Source: Pochonia chlamydosporia 170
Taxonomy: Eukaryota; Ascomycota; Sordariomycetes; Hypocreales; Clavicipitaceae
Direction of reading: 5' to 3'
Length of the DNA: 64,000 nucleotides
Assembly (NCBI RefSeq): GCF_001653235.2
Contig: NC_035794.1
Location: forward strand, 1,240,001 to 1,304,000
The notes under the pieces were generated by a model that made no database searches, was not told the origin of the DNA, and saw nothing but the letters and a program-made list of their open reading frames with translations. This document shows, in pieces, positions 1 through 11,569 of the stretch (the stretch's first letter is position 1; each line of letters begins with the position of its first letter). Position numbers and translations under genes: made by a program.

Positions 1-915
1 ACCCAAGCGCCCACCACATCCCGCCAGGTCCAGGACATGTCACGCCTGCGCGTCCGCGACGCCGCCTCCCAAATCACCCGCATGGCCACCGAACTACACC
101 ACCTCCGCCTCGAGAAGTACCTCCCCACGACGGGCGTCACCGTCATCCTCCCCGCCATGATCATCCACCTCCTCGAGATGAAGTCCCCGTCCAGCCAGGC
201 CCGGGACCGCGCAACCCGCGGCTTCCGCCAGTGCATGCGTGTCATGGAGAAGCTGCGTGAGATTTACGCCGCCGCCGACTACGCAACCGGCTTCCTGGAC
301 GCGGCGCTGCGCAAGGCCGCCATCGACATCAACTCCAACAACGTGGGCGCGCAGACCCTCTCCGCCATGAAGATGGACCTGCCTGCTGAGTTTGGCGCTC
401 AGACTCCTCCGCCGGAGAACCTGCCGTACATGACGGCCTCGGAGTCCCTGTTCCAAGAGAAGCCCAAGACGATCAAAATGCCTATGCTGCCGCCCAATAC
501 TGTCAACGCTGCTGCTCTTGAGTTGTCGACCAATTCGCCGCCCCAGACGGACTTTGATTCCGCGGATCTGACGCCCAGTGCGAGTGGGCAGTCTGAGGCG
601 CAGCTCGTGGATTTGGATACCCTTGATTTGGACTTTATGCAGGGCCATGATGAGTTTGATTGGAATGCTGTTGCGGGAACTGAGTTTGACGTCGATCAGT
701 GGTTGCAGTTTCCGGATGCGAGCGGCAATGGGAATATGAATACTGGTGCTGGTGGTGTTGCGGGTGGTGACGATTTGCAGGGTGTGTTTGCGGATGTGAA
801 TGCCAGTGCTGCGGCGAGGTTGATGGAGGAGACGCTTGATCTTGCGGCGCTGGATGGCGATGGCGATACGAGTATGGGAGGGGAGGCGGCTGCTCAGTTG
901 GAAATTAGTGTTTAG
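1..915 (+). CDS. Fungal Zn2Cys6-type transcription factor, C-terminal part (cutinase/fatty-acid regulator-like)
   Basis: The reading frame is open from base 1, so this is the 3' end of a gene starting outside the window; the ATG at 37 is internal. The helical first part (RLRVRDAASQITRMATELHHL, then a stretch ending in RQCMRVMEKLREIYAAADYA) resembles the end of the fungal-specific transcription factor domain. The remainder is low-complexity, acidic and aromatic (LDLDFMQGHDEFDW, FDVDQWLQFP), typical of an activation domain. From family knowledge it looks closest to cutinase transcription factor 1 / Far-type regulators of lipid and cutin use; that is inference, because the DNA-binding domain is not in the window. 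It would act in the nucleus. Confidence 0.7.
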   Translation, partial: TQAPTTSRQVQDMSRLRVRDAASQITRMATELHHLRLEKYLPTTGVTVILPAMIIHLLEMKSPSSQARDRATRGFRQCMRVMEKLREIYAAADYATGFLDAALRKAAIDINSNNVGAQTLSAMKMDLPAEFGAQTPPPENLPYMTASESLFQEKPKTIKMPMLPPNTVNAAALELSTNSPPQTDFDSADLTPSASGQSEAQLVDLDTLDLDFMQGHDEFDWNAVAGTEFDVDQWLQFPDASGNGNMNTGAGGVAGGDDLQGVFADVNASAAARLMEETLDLAALDGDGDTSMGGEAAAQLEISV

Positions 916-2305
916 GTTTTTGGTTTTGGTCTGGCGTTGGGATATATAGGATTGGCGTTGTTGGACTATGGGTTATGGGCTGGTAGTCTGAGTATGGTAA
1001 TGAAAAGTAATGAATTGGATGTCATATTGGCTGTCTATGTGAGTGTGTCGTGTTGAGTGGACTGGGCTTGAGACAAACAGGTGTATTTGCGTGTGATGGG
1101 CATCTGAATGTATATAGTAAGATGGTTTGTAAACTTGTCTTGTAGTGTGAATGTCAGAGGATATCTATGAGTTGTATGCTTGAATGGAGAATCTGTTTGT
1201 GGGATAATGGCTTGGCAGTTGTGGTTTCATGGTGATGGAAGGACTTGTAACTTACCCACCGGTTGCTTCACATGAGGATTCTTGACTAATCCTGCGCGTG
1301 GGCGAAGAGTAGGAGTTCCAATCTGATTCGAGATTTTCCTTACTAGGATTGCTCACTTTACTTATTACGCCGGTGGTAAGCTCCTAGAAGGGAGTATAAG
1401 TCATATGCAGTCTATACTTGGGTATTGTCTCATTGAAGCTTACAAGCTCTCGTCATATATTTTCTGCGTATAACCTTCATTTTCTGCTTCACTACGGGTT
1501 TCTCGTTTTATCATATTTCCATTGGGTTTTGTAAAGTGTCCCTCCGGAGGGGGCTATACTCTTTATCTAAAAGGGCTCATAGGGTGTAAGTTTAGTAAGT
1601 TTATACATAGTCCAATCCACGGACTGAGTATGCCCTTGGTACACTTATATCTGCATATGGCGCTGAAGCTCGTCACCTAGATTTCGGGGTGAGTGCATAT
1701 GCAGTTATAATGGGCCGGCCACAGAGGCTTGAGCACACGGCTTGTGTGCGTATGGATAAAGAAGATGCAGTTAAAATATGTGGCTTGCAACATGGCCACT
1801 GCGTGCGGTCACCGCTACAAATGGCCTGCTTACAGCGAGAAGTAGGTCCCAATCGAGTCTTTATACAGCAGCAATAAAGGAACAGTCTACTACTTTACTG
1901 GCCGGTAGATATACCACTTGGTGTACCCAGTAAATAAGTACGAAGGCGAAATGGATATGTCAAGTTTGCAAACCATCCCCTCGGCAATATTACGTTTAGG
2001 CTATCAAATACGCCCCCATTAGCAAGGAAAGAAAGTAAATCGGTTGAGAAGAAGGACTCAAGGCAGATATTAGCTGAATAGAGAACGGTGACCCCAGGCG
2101 TTCAACACTCACAGCGTCATTGACATGCTCCCTTTTTTCGAGTCGCATGTCTCCTGTCTCTAACCGATCTCGACCTCCCATTGATGAGAGAGATGAATTT
2201 TGGCTGGCGTACTGCATTGGGGGCTTGATATTACCCAATCATGCATCAGTACCTGGGTGTGGCAGGATATTTTGGCATCTGGGCTCTTGAGGGGACAAGC
2301 CAAGG
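916..2305. other. Intergenic, no gene seen
   Basis: The first few hundred bases are T/G-rich and look like the 3' UTR of the upstream regulator. The longest ORFs (62-80 codons) have no domain character and no convincing splice partners. A small palindrome (CCTCCGGAGG, near 1541) is the only local structure noticed. Confidence 0.5.
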
Positions 2306-3880
2306 CTAGTAAATTCCCCGATCATCAATCTCGTCAGGAGACTTTCTCCACGTTACATTGTGGCCGGTCTTGGTGCTTAGCGCTGTAGCCCATTTCGCGG
2401 CTGCTTGAATGTTGTCCTCGTTTGTGCTGTCCCGCGCATACCAGTCCTTAGGAACTGGGGGGTTGATTGTTCTGAGACTGGTCATGAGGCTGCCTTTGAC
2501 AGTCAACCAAGACTCAACCGCCAGGAAGATATCTCCATCCTCCCATTCAACTATTTCCTGACTGAATAGTCCATTCGTTAATGTGAGCTGCTCAAGACTG
2601 GCCGGAAAGGTCGGGAAATTCATGCCCGACGATTCTGACAAGCCCTTGACAAAAACCCACGGCAGGCTGAGATTTTGTAGCTTGTGAAACTGTGATAGGT
2701 CGTCGAGTGATGATTGAATCGTGAACAGGGACGGCGAAAAGTCTATTGTGTCTTCACAATCTACAAACAAGGCACCAATATCCAGTTCTAGTAGAGAGTG
2801 CTGGATCGGTTGGAGTGCTTGCAAAATTACATCAAGCTCGATAATGGGTTTGCTGACATGCTTGTCTAGGTATTCGTAGTAAAACCATCGCCAGGAAAGC
2901 TTCTCTAAGTCATTCAGAGTAGCCAGAATTAGTTTCAGTCGACTTTCTCGCACTCTATAGAGCTCGAGACATTTTATCCTTGTTGGCCTTGGTGCATACC
3001 CTCCTGGCCAGACGAAGTCGATGGAATTATCTATCGAAACGGATAAATACTCCAGATTTGGGAGGTATAAAAACGGTAGCACATCAAGTGAGTTGTCCTC
3101 TGAACGGTGGGACAATTCGTCGGTCCGAGAGGTAACGGTGACACTCTGAAGGCTCGTGAAGGCAGGGGCCCCGACTTGATCTTGATGTGGTTGGCAAATA
3201 GAGGATCGGAGCATTGCTCCGGTATGTCCATTTCTAATAGTGAAATTGGGACCGAGATATAGGGATACCAAGTTTGGCATCATGGCCATTAGGAGCGCCA
3301 CCACGGCATCCACGACACCAGACGATATGCCTTGGATCCAATGGTCTGCAGCTAACATTTTAGTCGACTGGATAACACTGGATGCTTTTCTCATTGGGAC
3401 AACAGATGTGTGTAAAGGAGGAGGCATTGGGTCTGTCCGGTTGATGTCGGTGCTTCTGTCAAATCCTTTGCCATCTAGGCGAAGATGCCGGACGAGACGG
3501 CCCAGGTCAGGGCGGTCGAGAATACTCCGCAGTACCAGCATTATAGGCATGGGCGGTGGACCATCTAGTGTCCAAGTAATTGTGATGTCTGCATAGAGAC
3601 AAGTGAGGGCGGCTTGATGTATTCGCTTATTCACCAAACTTGCCGCAAGGATGTCACTGGTAGGAAGCGAGCTTAGAATCCCTTGCACAAGTTCTGGAGG
3701 TAGGGCGAGGAGGTGGCCCATTTGCAACGATTTTCTAAGTTCTGGAGTACGAGTACGAGCCGATGTGGCCATGGCCATGGCGTGTTGTTGGTAGATGGCG
3801 GACCGTTCAATGTTGTGAGTGGATGAAGTTACACTTGGTATATGTACTTCTAGAGAAAAGAGAGCCACAGAAATCAACAT
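2306..3880 (-). CDS. F-box domain protein
   Basis: Single-exon ORF of 524 codons. Residues about 55-100 (LLALPPELVQGILSSLPTSD, then ILAASLVNKRIHQAALTCLY) match the F-box pattern LPxEL...I...L....L....LVNK...., which binds Skp1 in SCF ubiquitin ligases. The rest is leucine-rich with irregular repeats (for example LEYLSVSIDN, LEQLTLTNG), as in fungal F-box proteins whose C-terminus recruits substrates; the substrate cannot be told. The first ATG is at 3880, but the ATG at 3778 (MAMATSART...) is an equally good start since the preceding 34 residues look non-conserved. The gene stands alone. Fungal F-box proteins of this type are numerous and rapidly evolving. Confidence 0.75.
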   Translation of the reverse strand: MLISVALFSLEVHIPSVTSSTHNIERSAIYQQHAMAMATSARTRTPELRKSLQMGHLLALPPELVQGILSSLPTSDILAASLVNKRIHQAALTCLYADITITWTLDGPPPMPIMLVLRSILDRPDLGRLVRHLRLDGKGFDRSTDINRTDPMPPPLHTSVVPMRKASSVIQSTKMLAADHWIQGISSGVVDAVVALLMAMMPNLVSLYLGPNFTIRNGHTGAMLRSSICQPHQDQVGAPAFTSLQSVTVTSRTDELSHRSEDNSLDVLPFLYLPNLEYLSVSIDNSIDFVWPGGYAPRPTRIKCLELYRVRESRLKLILATLNDLEKLSWRWFYYEYLDKHVSKPIIELDVILQALQPIQHSLLELDIGALFVDCEDTIDFSPSLFTIQSSLDDLSQFHKLQNLSLPWVFVKGLSESSGMNFPTFPASLEQLTLTNGLFSQEIVEWEDGDIFLAVESWLTVKGSLMTSLRTINPPVPKDWYARDSTNEDNIQAAAKWATALSTKTGHNVTWRKSPDEIDDRGIY

Positions 3881-5599
3881 TGAAGCTAATTGTCTTTTTC
3901 CATTAAGAACACGTGACCATTCTTACGTTTATTTCGGTGGATTGTTGCATATAATATTCTTTGTAGAGCCTTTCCGCTGTCGACCCTGAAAAATTGGTAA
4001 AGTGGTTCGGTGACTGGCGATCATCTGCACAACGATGCAAAGGGCTTGGTTGTGGTTATCTTCATCACTCCCAGGATAGTTGAGCGCATACCTGCAGACC
4101 ATCTCGCGCAACCCGTTCTAAAGACAAGTGTCGCATGTCTGTAAAGGGTTGCGTTAAATTACCACGTCATTGACATTCTCGAGCTTCTGCACAGCTATGG
4201 CTCCCACCGACATGTCGCGGTTGGCAAGTGAAAACAGAGAGTTTAGATGGACAAAAGGAGTTGGACAGAGATGACCTGCCAGACATAGCACGTGGTGCTC
4301 GGTCCGATGCGATTGAGCTGCGGTCGAAGCACCATTCTGTTGATAGAAAGACGGGAGTTGCACTGTTCTAATGGGACTACTGGTCTCTCCATTCGTCGTA
4401 CACTCCTGACTACAGAGTAGAGTAGTCTGTAGATGCAATAAATGCAACGACTGTGACCAATGGCCCGTTTCGTGGCTTCTGGACGATGTCCAATTTTGGC
4501 TCATACCCCACGAGAGAGGAAGATCTGTTGTGCTTCAAGCTATCTTGCTTCTAAACTCTCAGATCTGGGAAGACGTGCACCAGACGGAGCCTTTGCACAG
4601 AATAATATGACGACAGCACTTTTCGCCCTGAGAGTCGAGTCCAGTTTCGTAGTAGTGGCCACACTGTTGCACAGGACTGAGAGTATTTGACGCCAGGCTG
4701 AAACTTCGAGGTATGTCGTGACGCAGGACTATTTATGAGTAAGCCTCACCGCAATGCATCTCATTGCCTCCCATGGACCAACACGCGCCCAAAGCTTCAT
4801 CCTGTATCCGGGGTAGGTTGAGTGGTGCTTGAGAGGTCCATGGACTGCAAACCATAATTCGTGACAATTGTCTCCACAGCATGTTTGAGAACCCTCTGCC
4901 TTTTATGCACGTAATAAATCAGCTACCATCCGAAAGTACCTATTCAGTAAGTACCTTACAAATGTAGATAGACTCGCTGTCTCAAACAACCCAAAAGTTT
5001 CGGCTGGAATCTCGCAGGAATGCGGCAACCGGGTAGCCCACTCTATAACAAGCGGCTTGTCAAAGAGACGTGTCTCAACAGGCTCCAGAATGTGTCTCGT
5101 GTAGACAAAAGCGTGAAAATCAGGGTCGGATTAAATTCCCAGAGGCTGGGAGGGGCTTTAAATCGCAACGACACCTCACCTCATCATTGACGATTATTGC
5201 CAAACATCCTTTTCTACATGCTGCACGTCAATCTTCTGTGCATACGGGTTATCTTCCTGGTACCGGACTCGGTCGACTCACAACAATTTGCCTTTGGGCA
5301 CGACCCGCACTTCTGTGAACCCTGTTACCCGAGATGGCTCGTTGAACCCCTGAGCAAAGTTACTCGAGATTGCAAAGACATTTCAGCAAAAAGCAACAAC
5401 GCTAGGCAGCTCTAGGACGGTTGGTCGGACAGCAGGAGGAGCAAGGACCCAGGACCCTCCGTATTGGCGTCAATAGTGTCAAATCACTTGCATTGAAGGG
5501 TCTGGTTGCAGTCTGGTGCGATTGAGGCAAAATTGACAGAGAGGACTGAGGCACCCGAGCAGACCAGACATTAATCAAACGAGAAGATACTGTATCTAT
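3881..5599. other. Intergenic, no gene supported
   Basis: Only short ORFs (up to 141 codons, partly antisense to one another) without recognisable domains or paired splice sites. Part of it may be the promoter of the F-box gene (-) and distal promoter of the GAR-domain gene (+). Confidence 0.45.
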
Positions 5600-6717
5600 T
5601 GTGTACGGAGTAGTGTGTGAGTGTGAGTGCAATCTGAGCGGGAAGGCAGGAAGGCACAGATGCAGTTGGCAGCTTCCCAACTTTTTGGCTTTTCTCCTGA
5701 ATGGCTCCTTCCTTTCGCCATTTCCAATCCTACATTCACCCAACACACACTCTCTATCTCCTTTTCGATTTTTTGCCTTTGTTTGTTCAACTTCATCGCA
5801 GCGACGGATAGTTCGCATTGCATTCACTCCTTCACAGTCACTCGCTTACAACGTTTACTACAGCACAGCACAGCACGCCTCTCACTCTCTCGGCTGCTTT
5901 TTTCCCGTCCTCTTTCCAGAAATTTGTTTTCTTTCTACCGTTTTGGGCCTCGCTCTGACTCCCTCGCCCCCCTCCAACCGGACGAGGCCGACCCCAAAGG
6001 CTACCACCCATCCCATCGTCCCACGTCCCACGTCCCACGACCACTGCCACTACCATCGTCCCATTCGTCATCTATCCCCCACAGAACGCGTCTCGATTCG
6101 CCATCTGCCCATTGGCGCCGCCTCAGCCGAAACCCAAAGGTAGCCTCGCAGCTGAGTCGTCGACAGGCAGCGCCCGCAGGAGGAGGCACAGCCTAGTAGT
6201 ACGGGACAGCAAAGCGGCCCGATCATCCTGCACGCACGCGCCTCTCGCGTCTGTTCAGATCTTGTTGAAGCTTGTTCGACAACCCAACTTCCTCTCCTCA
6301 CTTCCGTCAACCTCGGGGGCAACAGGTGGTTGTCATCTGTCGGGGTTCGCGGTGCACTCTGTTCTGCTTTCAAGTTTGTCTTTGATGTGCTGCGTTGGCT
6401 CGTCATAGTACTTCTGGTAACGTGTCTCACATTCTGTGTCGTCCCCAGCTTTGCTGCTTCCTTCTGCAAACAAAAAACAAGCATCGCACACAAGCAAATC
6501 GACCACCTTTTCATCTCCGTTGGCCTGTGGCCTCTCCATATCCCCCCTTCACTCTCTTCACGCAGCAGTCGACTATGGGCATCGATATTTCTATCCGCAT
6601 AATCACCATTGCCATCTCTCCAGGGCCATGAACTGATCATGTTGTCACTGCGTCGTGGTTGAATTGCAACTGTATTCGAAGCATCGTTGGTATCCCCAAC
6701 CATCTCGACAAGACACA
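5600..6717 (+). promoter_or_regulatory. Pyrimidine-rich promoter/5' leader of the GAR-domain gene
   Basis: About 1.1 kb of CT-rich sequence (runs of TCTCTC, CCTTCC, TTTTGCC) directly upstream of the ATG at 6718. Such CT-rich stretches are common around transcription starts of filamentous fungi. Several overlapping short ORFs (5601, 5627, 6112, 6330, 6395) lie here; none looks protein-like, and some could act as uORFs if the leader is transcribed. The transcription start itself cannot be read from sequence. Confidence 0.45.
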
Positions 6718-9510
6718 ATGACCGACCCGCCGTTCCTCCTGAAGCCTAAGAGGCTCTCCCTCGTCCCGCAGTCGCCGACACGGCTTCGCGTTGGGGATGA
6801 CATCTTCTCGCATTTGAACCCAGCCACAGTCGTCGAGGCTCTGACGTCAGGCAACGGACCCCTACGATGCTGCCTCGACGGTGCCTCTGCCGCCGAGCGG
6901 GACTTTGCTATGCGAACAGCCATTGCTTCACAAAGAATATGGGAGTGGGTTGATGAGCTCTCGGACTGGGATTGGCCCATCGAAGGAGGCTCCACGGGGT
7001 TTGAGAATCCCAACGGCACTTCGAGAAGATTATCCTTCCAGGTTAACGCACCGAAGATGGATGGAAGCGAGTATATCGGTAGCCTTCCTGCCCGGGAAGT
7101 TGCACTGTATGAGAGGAGAATCGAAGAGATACACAGAGACATGGACGACCTGGCAGTGGAAGACATCAAGAGCCAAGTCTTGACCAACCACATCTTACCC
7201 TTATCGAGGCCGAACACGCCCTTGTCAATATCCGGTAAGGGAATGTCTTCTATATCCAGCTACACCAGGATGGAGGACTTGTCTGCAGTTGTCACAGCGA
7301 TTATTGTGCAGACTCTGCCCGACCTGGCCAGACTCACCCGACTAATGCGCATTTGGAGCGTCAGGCTAGCTGTCCTCCAGCGCGTTCCGGCCTTACTCTA
7401 TGCAATTGAGGATGCCGAGGTCGGCGTCAAGGCTGGCTGGACTGCGATTTCCAAGCCACTTAGGAGGTCAATTCAGGTTGATGGCAAAGGAGCTGTGGTC
7501 CAGAAGCCGCGATTGAAACGAAGCGACTTTGAAGTTATGCAGAAAGTCCTGGTCAAGAAGGTCTCGACTCCTGGCCGCACATTGGACTACATGCTTGATA
7601 GCTTGGAAGGCATGGACGACACACTTCCAGACAGCTGGCTAGATCGTATGGAGGCCGTTGAGCGCAGCTACAGTGAGTGGGTAGCTGCCTGCGAGAGAAA
7701 GATCCGCGAAACAGAGTGGTCCAAGTCTTCGAGAGCCAGGGCATCTTTGGCGTCGCCTTTGACACAAACTCCAAGGGAGATCGAAGACAGCACGTCTAGT
7801 GAATTGGCTACTGATGACTCTGGCATCGCCATCGCCCTGCCGCTGCCTTCGAAACCCAACAAGACGCCAGGCATCCCGGCTAATTCACCGAGTACAAACG
7901 CCGAAGATGCACCCCAAATATTGGCTAGTGACGATCCGTCTAGTCACGGCACCGAAGCCTCGCAGCAAACTGAAGATGCCGGCCCGAGAACTCCATCCGA
8001 TCAAGTAGCTTTTGATCCCGAATTAACGGACGACTCTTCCACCGAAGCCGATCTGTCAGTGTTTGCCGATGTTAAGGACTCACCGATGGAGCATGATTTG
8101 TCTGGTCTGAACAGAACCATGTCTCCAGTGGATGAAGAGGAGGAAGAAGACGAAGCAGACCTGCCTCCGCTACGAAGCAGCGTCAGACGCTATAGTAATA
8201 CCTCCGACGGCTCCGTCATGATACACGGAGATGGAGACACCAGTCGGTTTGATCTTCTAACAAGCGACCTCCCTGAAATGTCAGCATCGCCTCCAGTTCC
8301 CCGAGACCGTATTCGCGAGGCGCAATACACGGACGAAAGCCCTCCCAGCTCTCCGCCGCTTCCAATGGACGACGCGAAGGCCCCTCCGTCCCCACCATCC
8401 CCCAGTGGACTGCTAGATAGTCCCATCATTACGTCGGTTCCCGAAGATGACGGATCTGTATTCGACAAGACGCTGGTCGAAGGCTCGTTTGCAGAAGACT
8501 TTGATGACTCTATGTCGGTCTCTGAAGTTGGTGGCCCTACGTATCGAAGAGAAAGCACTGGGGACAAACTGCTACGGCAACAAATTAGCGAGATTATCGA
8601 ATCGATCCCTGCCAAGATTAAGTTGACGGCAGAAACACCTACTATCAATTTGAACCCCCCTGATTTGCAATTGCCTCGCATCAAGAAGAAGACTTCCAAA
8701 GAGATGTTCAAGAGAAGCACATCTGGCTTGTCATCTCGCACCGCGACCCCGTCTTTCACCCTATCACCAGCGAGAAACTCCCGGCCACGCCATACCCGGG
8801 GACAACAAGAAATCAAGGTCTATCACTTGTCGCGATCTACCGGCGAGCCACCCATCAAGCTCTTTATCCGCTGTGTTGGTGAGAACGGCGAGCGAGTCAT
8901 GGTCCGTGTTGGTGGCGGATGGGCTGATCTTAGTGAGTATTTGAAAGAGTATGCTAGTCACCATGGACGTCGCTCCGCTGGGAAAGAGAAGGCTGCCAAG
9001 ATTGAAGTTCAAGATGTTCCTCGCGGCTCAACTCCGTCGGCCATGGGGACGGGATCTAGCCCACCTAATCGCCCTGCTTCCGCTGCCGCCATTCTGTCAC
9101 ATAACTCGCCGGCTACACCACTCAATGTTCGCAAAACAAGACGGAGCATAGGTGCTGCTAACAGCGAGATACCGAGATTGCGACCAAAGACGCCTGCTCT
9201 GGGTAGCCAACCTGCAGACGCGCCATCGTCGGAAGAATCAACTCGGTCTAGACCTGGATCTCGTCTCAGCTGGGTTGAAGATGACAGCTCATTTCTGGGT
9301 CTAGCTGGGCCAACAGGCAAGAAGGTGGAAATGAGTGAGGAGAGCAAGGCTTGGGTTGAGAGCGTCAAAGAAAAGGTTCGCCAAGTTAGTGGCGAAAGAA
9401 GAATTCCCCCACCAGAAGAGAAGAACAGATTCGGCGAATTGGGCAAAGTTGGCGGCACGAAGAGGCTGTTTCGAAAGGCGGCCGAAAATTCCTCCCAAGG
9501 GAGGAGGTGA
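6718..9510 (+). CDS. GAS2/GAR-domain protein, probable microtubule-associated factor
   Basis: Single-exon gene of 930 residues. The ATG at 6718 (context CACAATGACC) is preferred over the in-frame ATG at 6655. The N-terminal ~270 residues are mainly helical and conserved-looking (for example SQRIWEWVDELSDWDWP). The middle is acidic, Ser/Pro-rich and disordered. Residues about 698-755 (IKVYHLSRSTGEPPIKLFIR, then VGENGERVMVRVGGGWADLS) match the GAS2/GAR domain, including the VRVGGGW core; this domain binds microtubules in animal Gas2/spectraplakin proteins. The basic, Ser-rich C-terminus follows. By analogy it may link or regulate cytoplasmic microtubules; no experimental role is implied by the sequence. 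Confidence 0.8.
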   Translation: MTDPPFLLKPKRLSLVPQSPTRLRVGDDIFSHLNPATVVEALTSGNGPLRCCLDGASAAERDFAMRTAIASQRIWEWVDELSDWDWPIEGGSTGFENPNGTSRRLSFQVNAPKMDGSEYIGSLPAREVALYERRIEEIHRDMDDLAVEDIKSQVLTNHILPLSRPNTPLSISGKGMSSISSYTRMEDLSAVVTAIIVQTLPDLARLTRLMRIWSVRLAVLQRVPALLYAIEDAEVGVKAGWTAISKPLRRSIQVDGKGAVVQKPRLKRSDFEVMQKVLVKKVSTPGRTLDYMLDSLEGMDDTLPDSWLDRMEAVERSYSEWVAACERKIRETEWSKSSRARASLASPLTQTPREIEDSTSSELATDDSGIAIALPLPSKPNKTPGIPANSPSTNAEDAPQILASDDPSSHGTEASQQTEDAGPRTPSDQVAFDPELTDDSSTEADLSVFADVKDSPMEHDLSGLNRTMSPVDEEEEEDEADLPPLRSSVRRYSNTSDGSVMIHGDGDTSRFDLLTSDLPEMSASPPVPRDRIREAQYTDESPPSSPPLPMDDAKAPPSPPSPSGLLDSPIITSVPEDDGSVFDKTLVEGSFAEDFDDSMSVSEVGGPTYRRESTGDKLLRQQISEIIESIPAKIKLTAETPTINLNPPDLQLPRIKKKTSKEMFKRSTSGLSSRTATPSFTLSPARNSRPRHTRGQQEIKVYHLSRSTGEPPIKLFIRCVGENGERVMVRVGGGWADLSEYLKEYASHHGRRSAGKEKAAKIEVQDVPRGSTPSAMGTGSSPPNRPASAAAILSHNSPATPLNVRKTRRSIGAANSEIPRLRPKTPALGSQPADAPSSEESTRSRPGSRLSWVEDDSSFLGLAGPTGKKVEMSEESKAWVESVKEKVRQVSGERRIPPPEEKNRFGELGKVGGTKRLFRKAAENSSQGRR

Positions 9511-9989
9511 AGGATGAATTATACGGCTATACCCCCGATTGTATTGGAAACATGAAATATTGGACAATGGAAGGCGACTTGGAACAAAAACGCATTTATA
9601 CCATACCGAAGGTCAACGTAGCAGGCCGCAGGTTACTCTATTGGGTACACGTCATAGAGTTACAGAGGGAGTAGAAAGGGAGTTTCAATATGTTCTTTTT
9701 TGGAACCTGTGTTTTTGCTTGACAAGCTTGATGTCAACATGGCATAGCATAGCCATGGATGCATTGCATGATGTGTGTATAGCTGATTTATCGTTATGAC
9801 CCTGTCTGTTGCCTCACAATAAGATGATTATGGCTCTAATATGCTTCCCAGTGCCGTATGCCCTACCCATGACCTGAATTGCTCTCGAAATGTATGTTTT
9901 TAAACCAGATGTCCCTAAAAATCTTGTACCGGAAAACCGCAACCCTGTGAATACGCCGTGTCTCTCCGCGTGTATGTAATTATCTTCCA
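9511..9989. other. Convergent intergenic region
   Basis: Lies between the stop of the GAR-domain gene (+) and the stop of the GH16 gene (-). It presumably holds both 3' UTRs and terminators; no ORF of note. Confidence 0.5.
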
Positions 9990-11569
9990 CTACAACTCAC
10001 TTGACTGGCCACACTGTCCAGCCTGCCACATCTTGACAGATTTGACATTCATGCCACGGTCGGCGCCGTCTCCCCAAGTTGGCAGCCACTTGGAAGCGGC
10101 ATCCCAAAAGGTCCATTGTGCATTTTTAGCATTATCGATCCACGGCTTGTCTCCTACGTGATCCCTGGAGATGTGTCAGTCAGTAGCTGCGCAGCAAGCA
10201 CAGACGGCGAAGTAGAAGCACTTACAGAAACCACCCATTCTTGGAGCCAACTGCCACGTTGAGAATCAAGTAAAACTTTTGGTCAAACGGCGCATTGCCA
10301 GTCGTGGAATTGGACATGGCCCACGGGTTGGCCAGCAAGGTCTGGTTCTCGGCCATGCGGGCAAACCCACCGAGATCGTAAAGCGGTCTGTCCTTGTCGA
10401 AGCCTATGAACATGATTTGGTGGATGCGGCTGTCGATGTAGAAGTAGATGTAGTTTGGGGTCCATTGGATGCCGAATGTGTGGTAGGACTTGGAGTAGTC
10501 GCCGCGGCGGATCATTTTGGCGTGCGTAGTTCGCCAGTAGCTGTCTTTTTCGGCCGTGGGACCTGATGAAATTGTTAGGATTATGAGGTTGAAAAGGTTG
10601 AAGGTGTTACATACCCCAGTGGAGGGTGCCGTAGTAAAAATTGCGGCCGCCTTCGGGGTATCCTCGCGAGTTGCCTCTCGATTCCATTATGTCGATTTCG
10701 CCGCTGCGAGGCCATTCTCCGTAGACGGAATCCTCGGGCATCATCCCTGGTATTTATTAGATTTTGCCAACCAGGATGAGGGCTTTAGCTTACAGATTGC
10801 GGGCCAGATCCAGTCGCCCTTGGGGAGCTTGGCTACAACTTCGACCTTGCCGTAGCGGATGCTCTTTTTGCCCTTTGTGGACAGACGGGCAGATCGGATG
10901 GGAGGAATCATGGTGCCTTTTTTGGGGTCGGACGTGATTATGCATGAGGTGTTGGTTTTGCTGGTGCAGGACTTGTCTTTTGTGAGGTCGAGAGTGTAGT
11001 TGGCGAAGAGGTCGTGCGATGTTATGGAGGTAGTTTCGTTGGTGAGCGTCGGAACGATGTGTAAGCCCTGAGAGTCGACGTAGGAGTTTTTGGGGTCCGT
11101 GGTGGTCCAGTCGAAGGAGCCGGTGCCGAAGCCATCGAGTTGGACTTCATGAGTCCAGATGTCCTTGTTGAGGGTTGTGAAGTGGTCTTCGTAGATGAGG
11201 CAGTACTGCGTATTTTGTTAGTGCTGGTATGATGTAGGAAAGGGAAGAACGGACCGATCCTTCTCTGTATGGCCAGACCATGAAGAAGCATGCTACGCCG
11301 GCGAGGATGAAGCCAAGGAGGATGAAGGACCGGACGATCCAGTTGTTCCATTTTGTTTTCTTCATTGCTGGGTCGGAGAGCCATGGTTTTTCGAAGTCCC
11401 CGCGGAGGCGGTAGCTTTTGAATCTTCGCTTGGGGGCGATGTCTGGGGAATCATCTTGGGATATGAGTGATGGGCTTGTTGGGGTGTGTAGGGCGGAGGA
11501 TGTTGCAGAGGCGTGGTTGGGGTTGGCTTGCCGATGTGAGCTACTTTGAGGTGTTTGTGTTTGAGACAT
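9990..11569 (-). CDS. Membrane-anchored GH16 beta-glucanase/transglycosylase-like protein
   Basis: Five exons: 11569-11255, 11205-10794, 10746-10615, 10562-10226, 10164-9990, with introns of 47-61 nt bounded by GT-AG; the sum is 1371 nt, 456 residues. Residues 1-75 are Ser/Pro/Thr-rich and cytoplasmic-looking, followed by one hydrophobic segment (WIVRSFILLGFILAGVACFF), so a type II membrane orientation is likely. The catalytic domain shows WPAIWMMPEDS and the GH16 signature GEIDIMES with the two acidic catalytic positions (E-I-D-I-M-E), then LHWG, HTFGIQWTP and FYLILNVAVGS. GH16 enzymes cleave or transfer beta-1,3(-1,4)-glucans, here plausibly in cell-wall remodelling. It resembles laminarinase-type more than Kre6/Crh-type members; the substrate is not determined. 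Confidence 0.88.

Noticed and set aside
94..648. 184-codon minus-strand ORF over the first gene
   Set aside because: Antisense shadow of the C-terminal transcription factor coding region; codon-like bias comes from the sense frame.
6068..6718. 216-codon minus-strand ORF over the leader of the GAR-domain gene
   Set aside because: No domain and overlaps several other random ORFs in a low-complexity CT-rich region.
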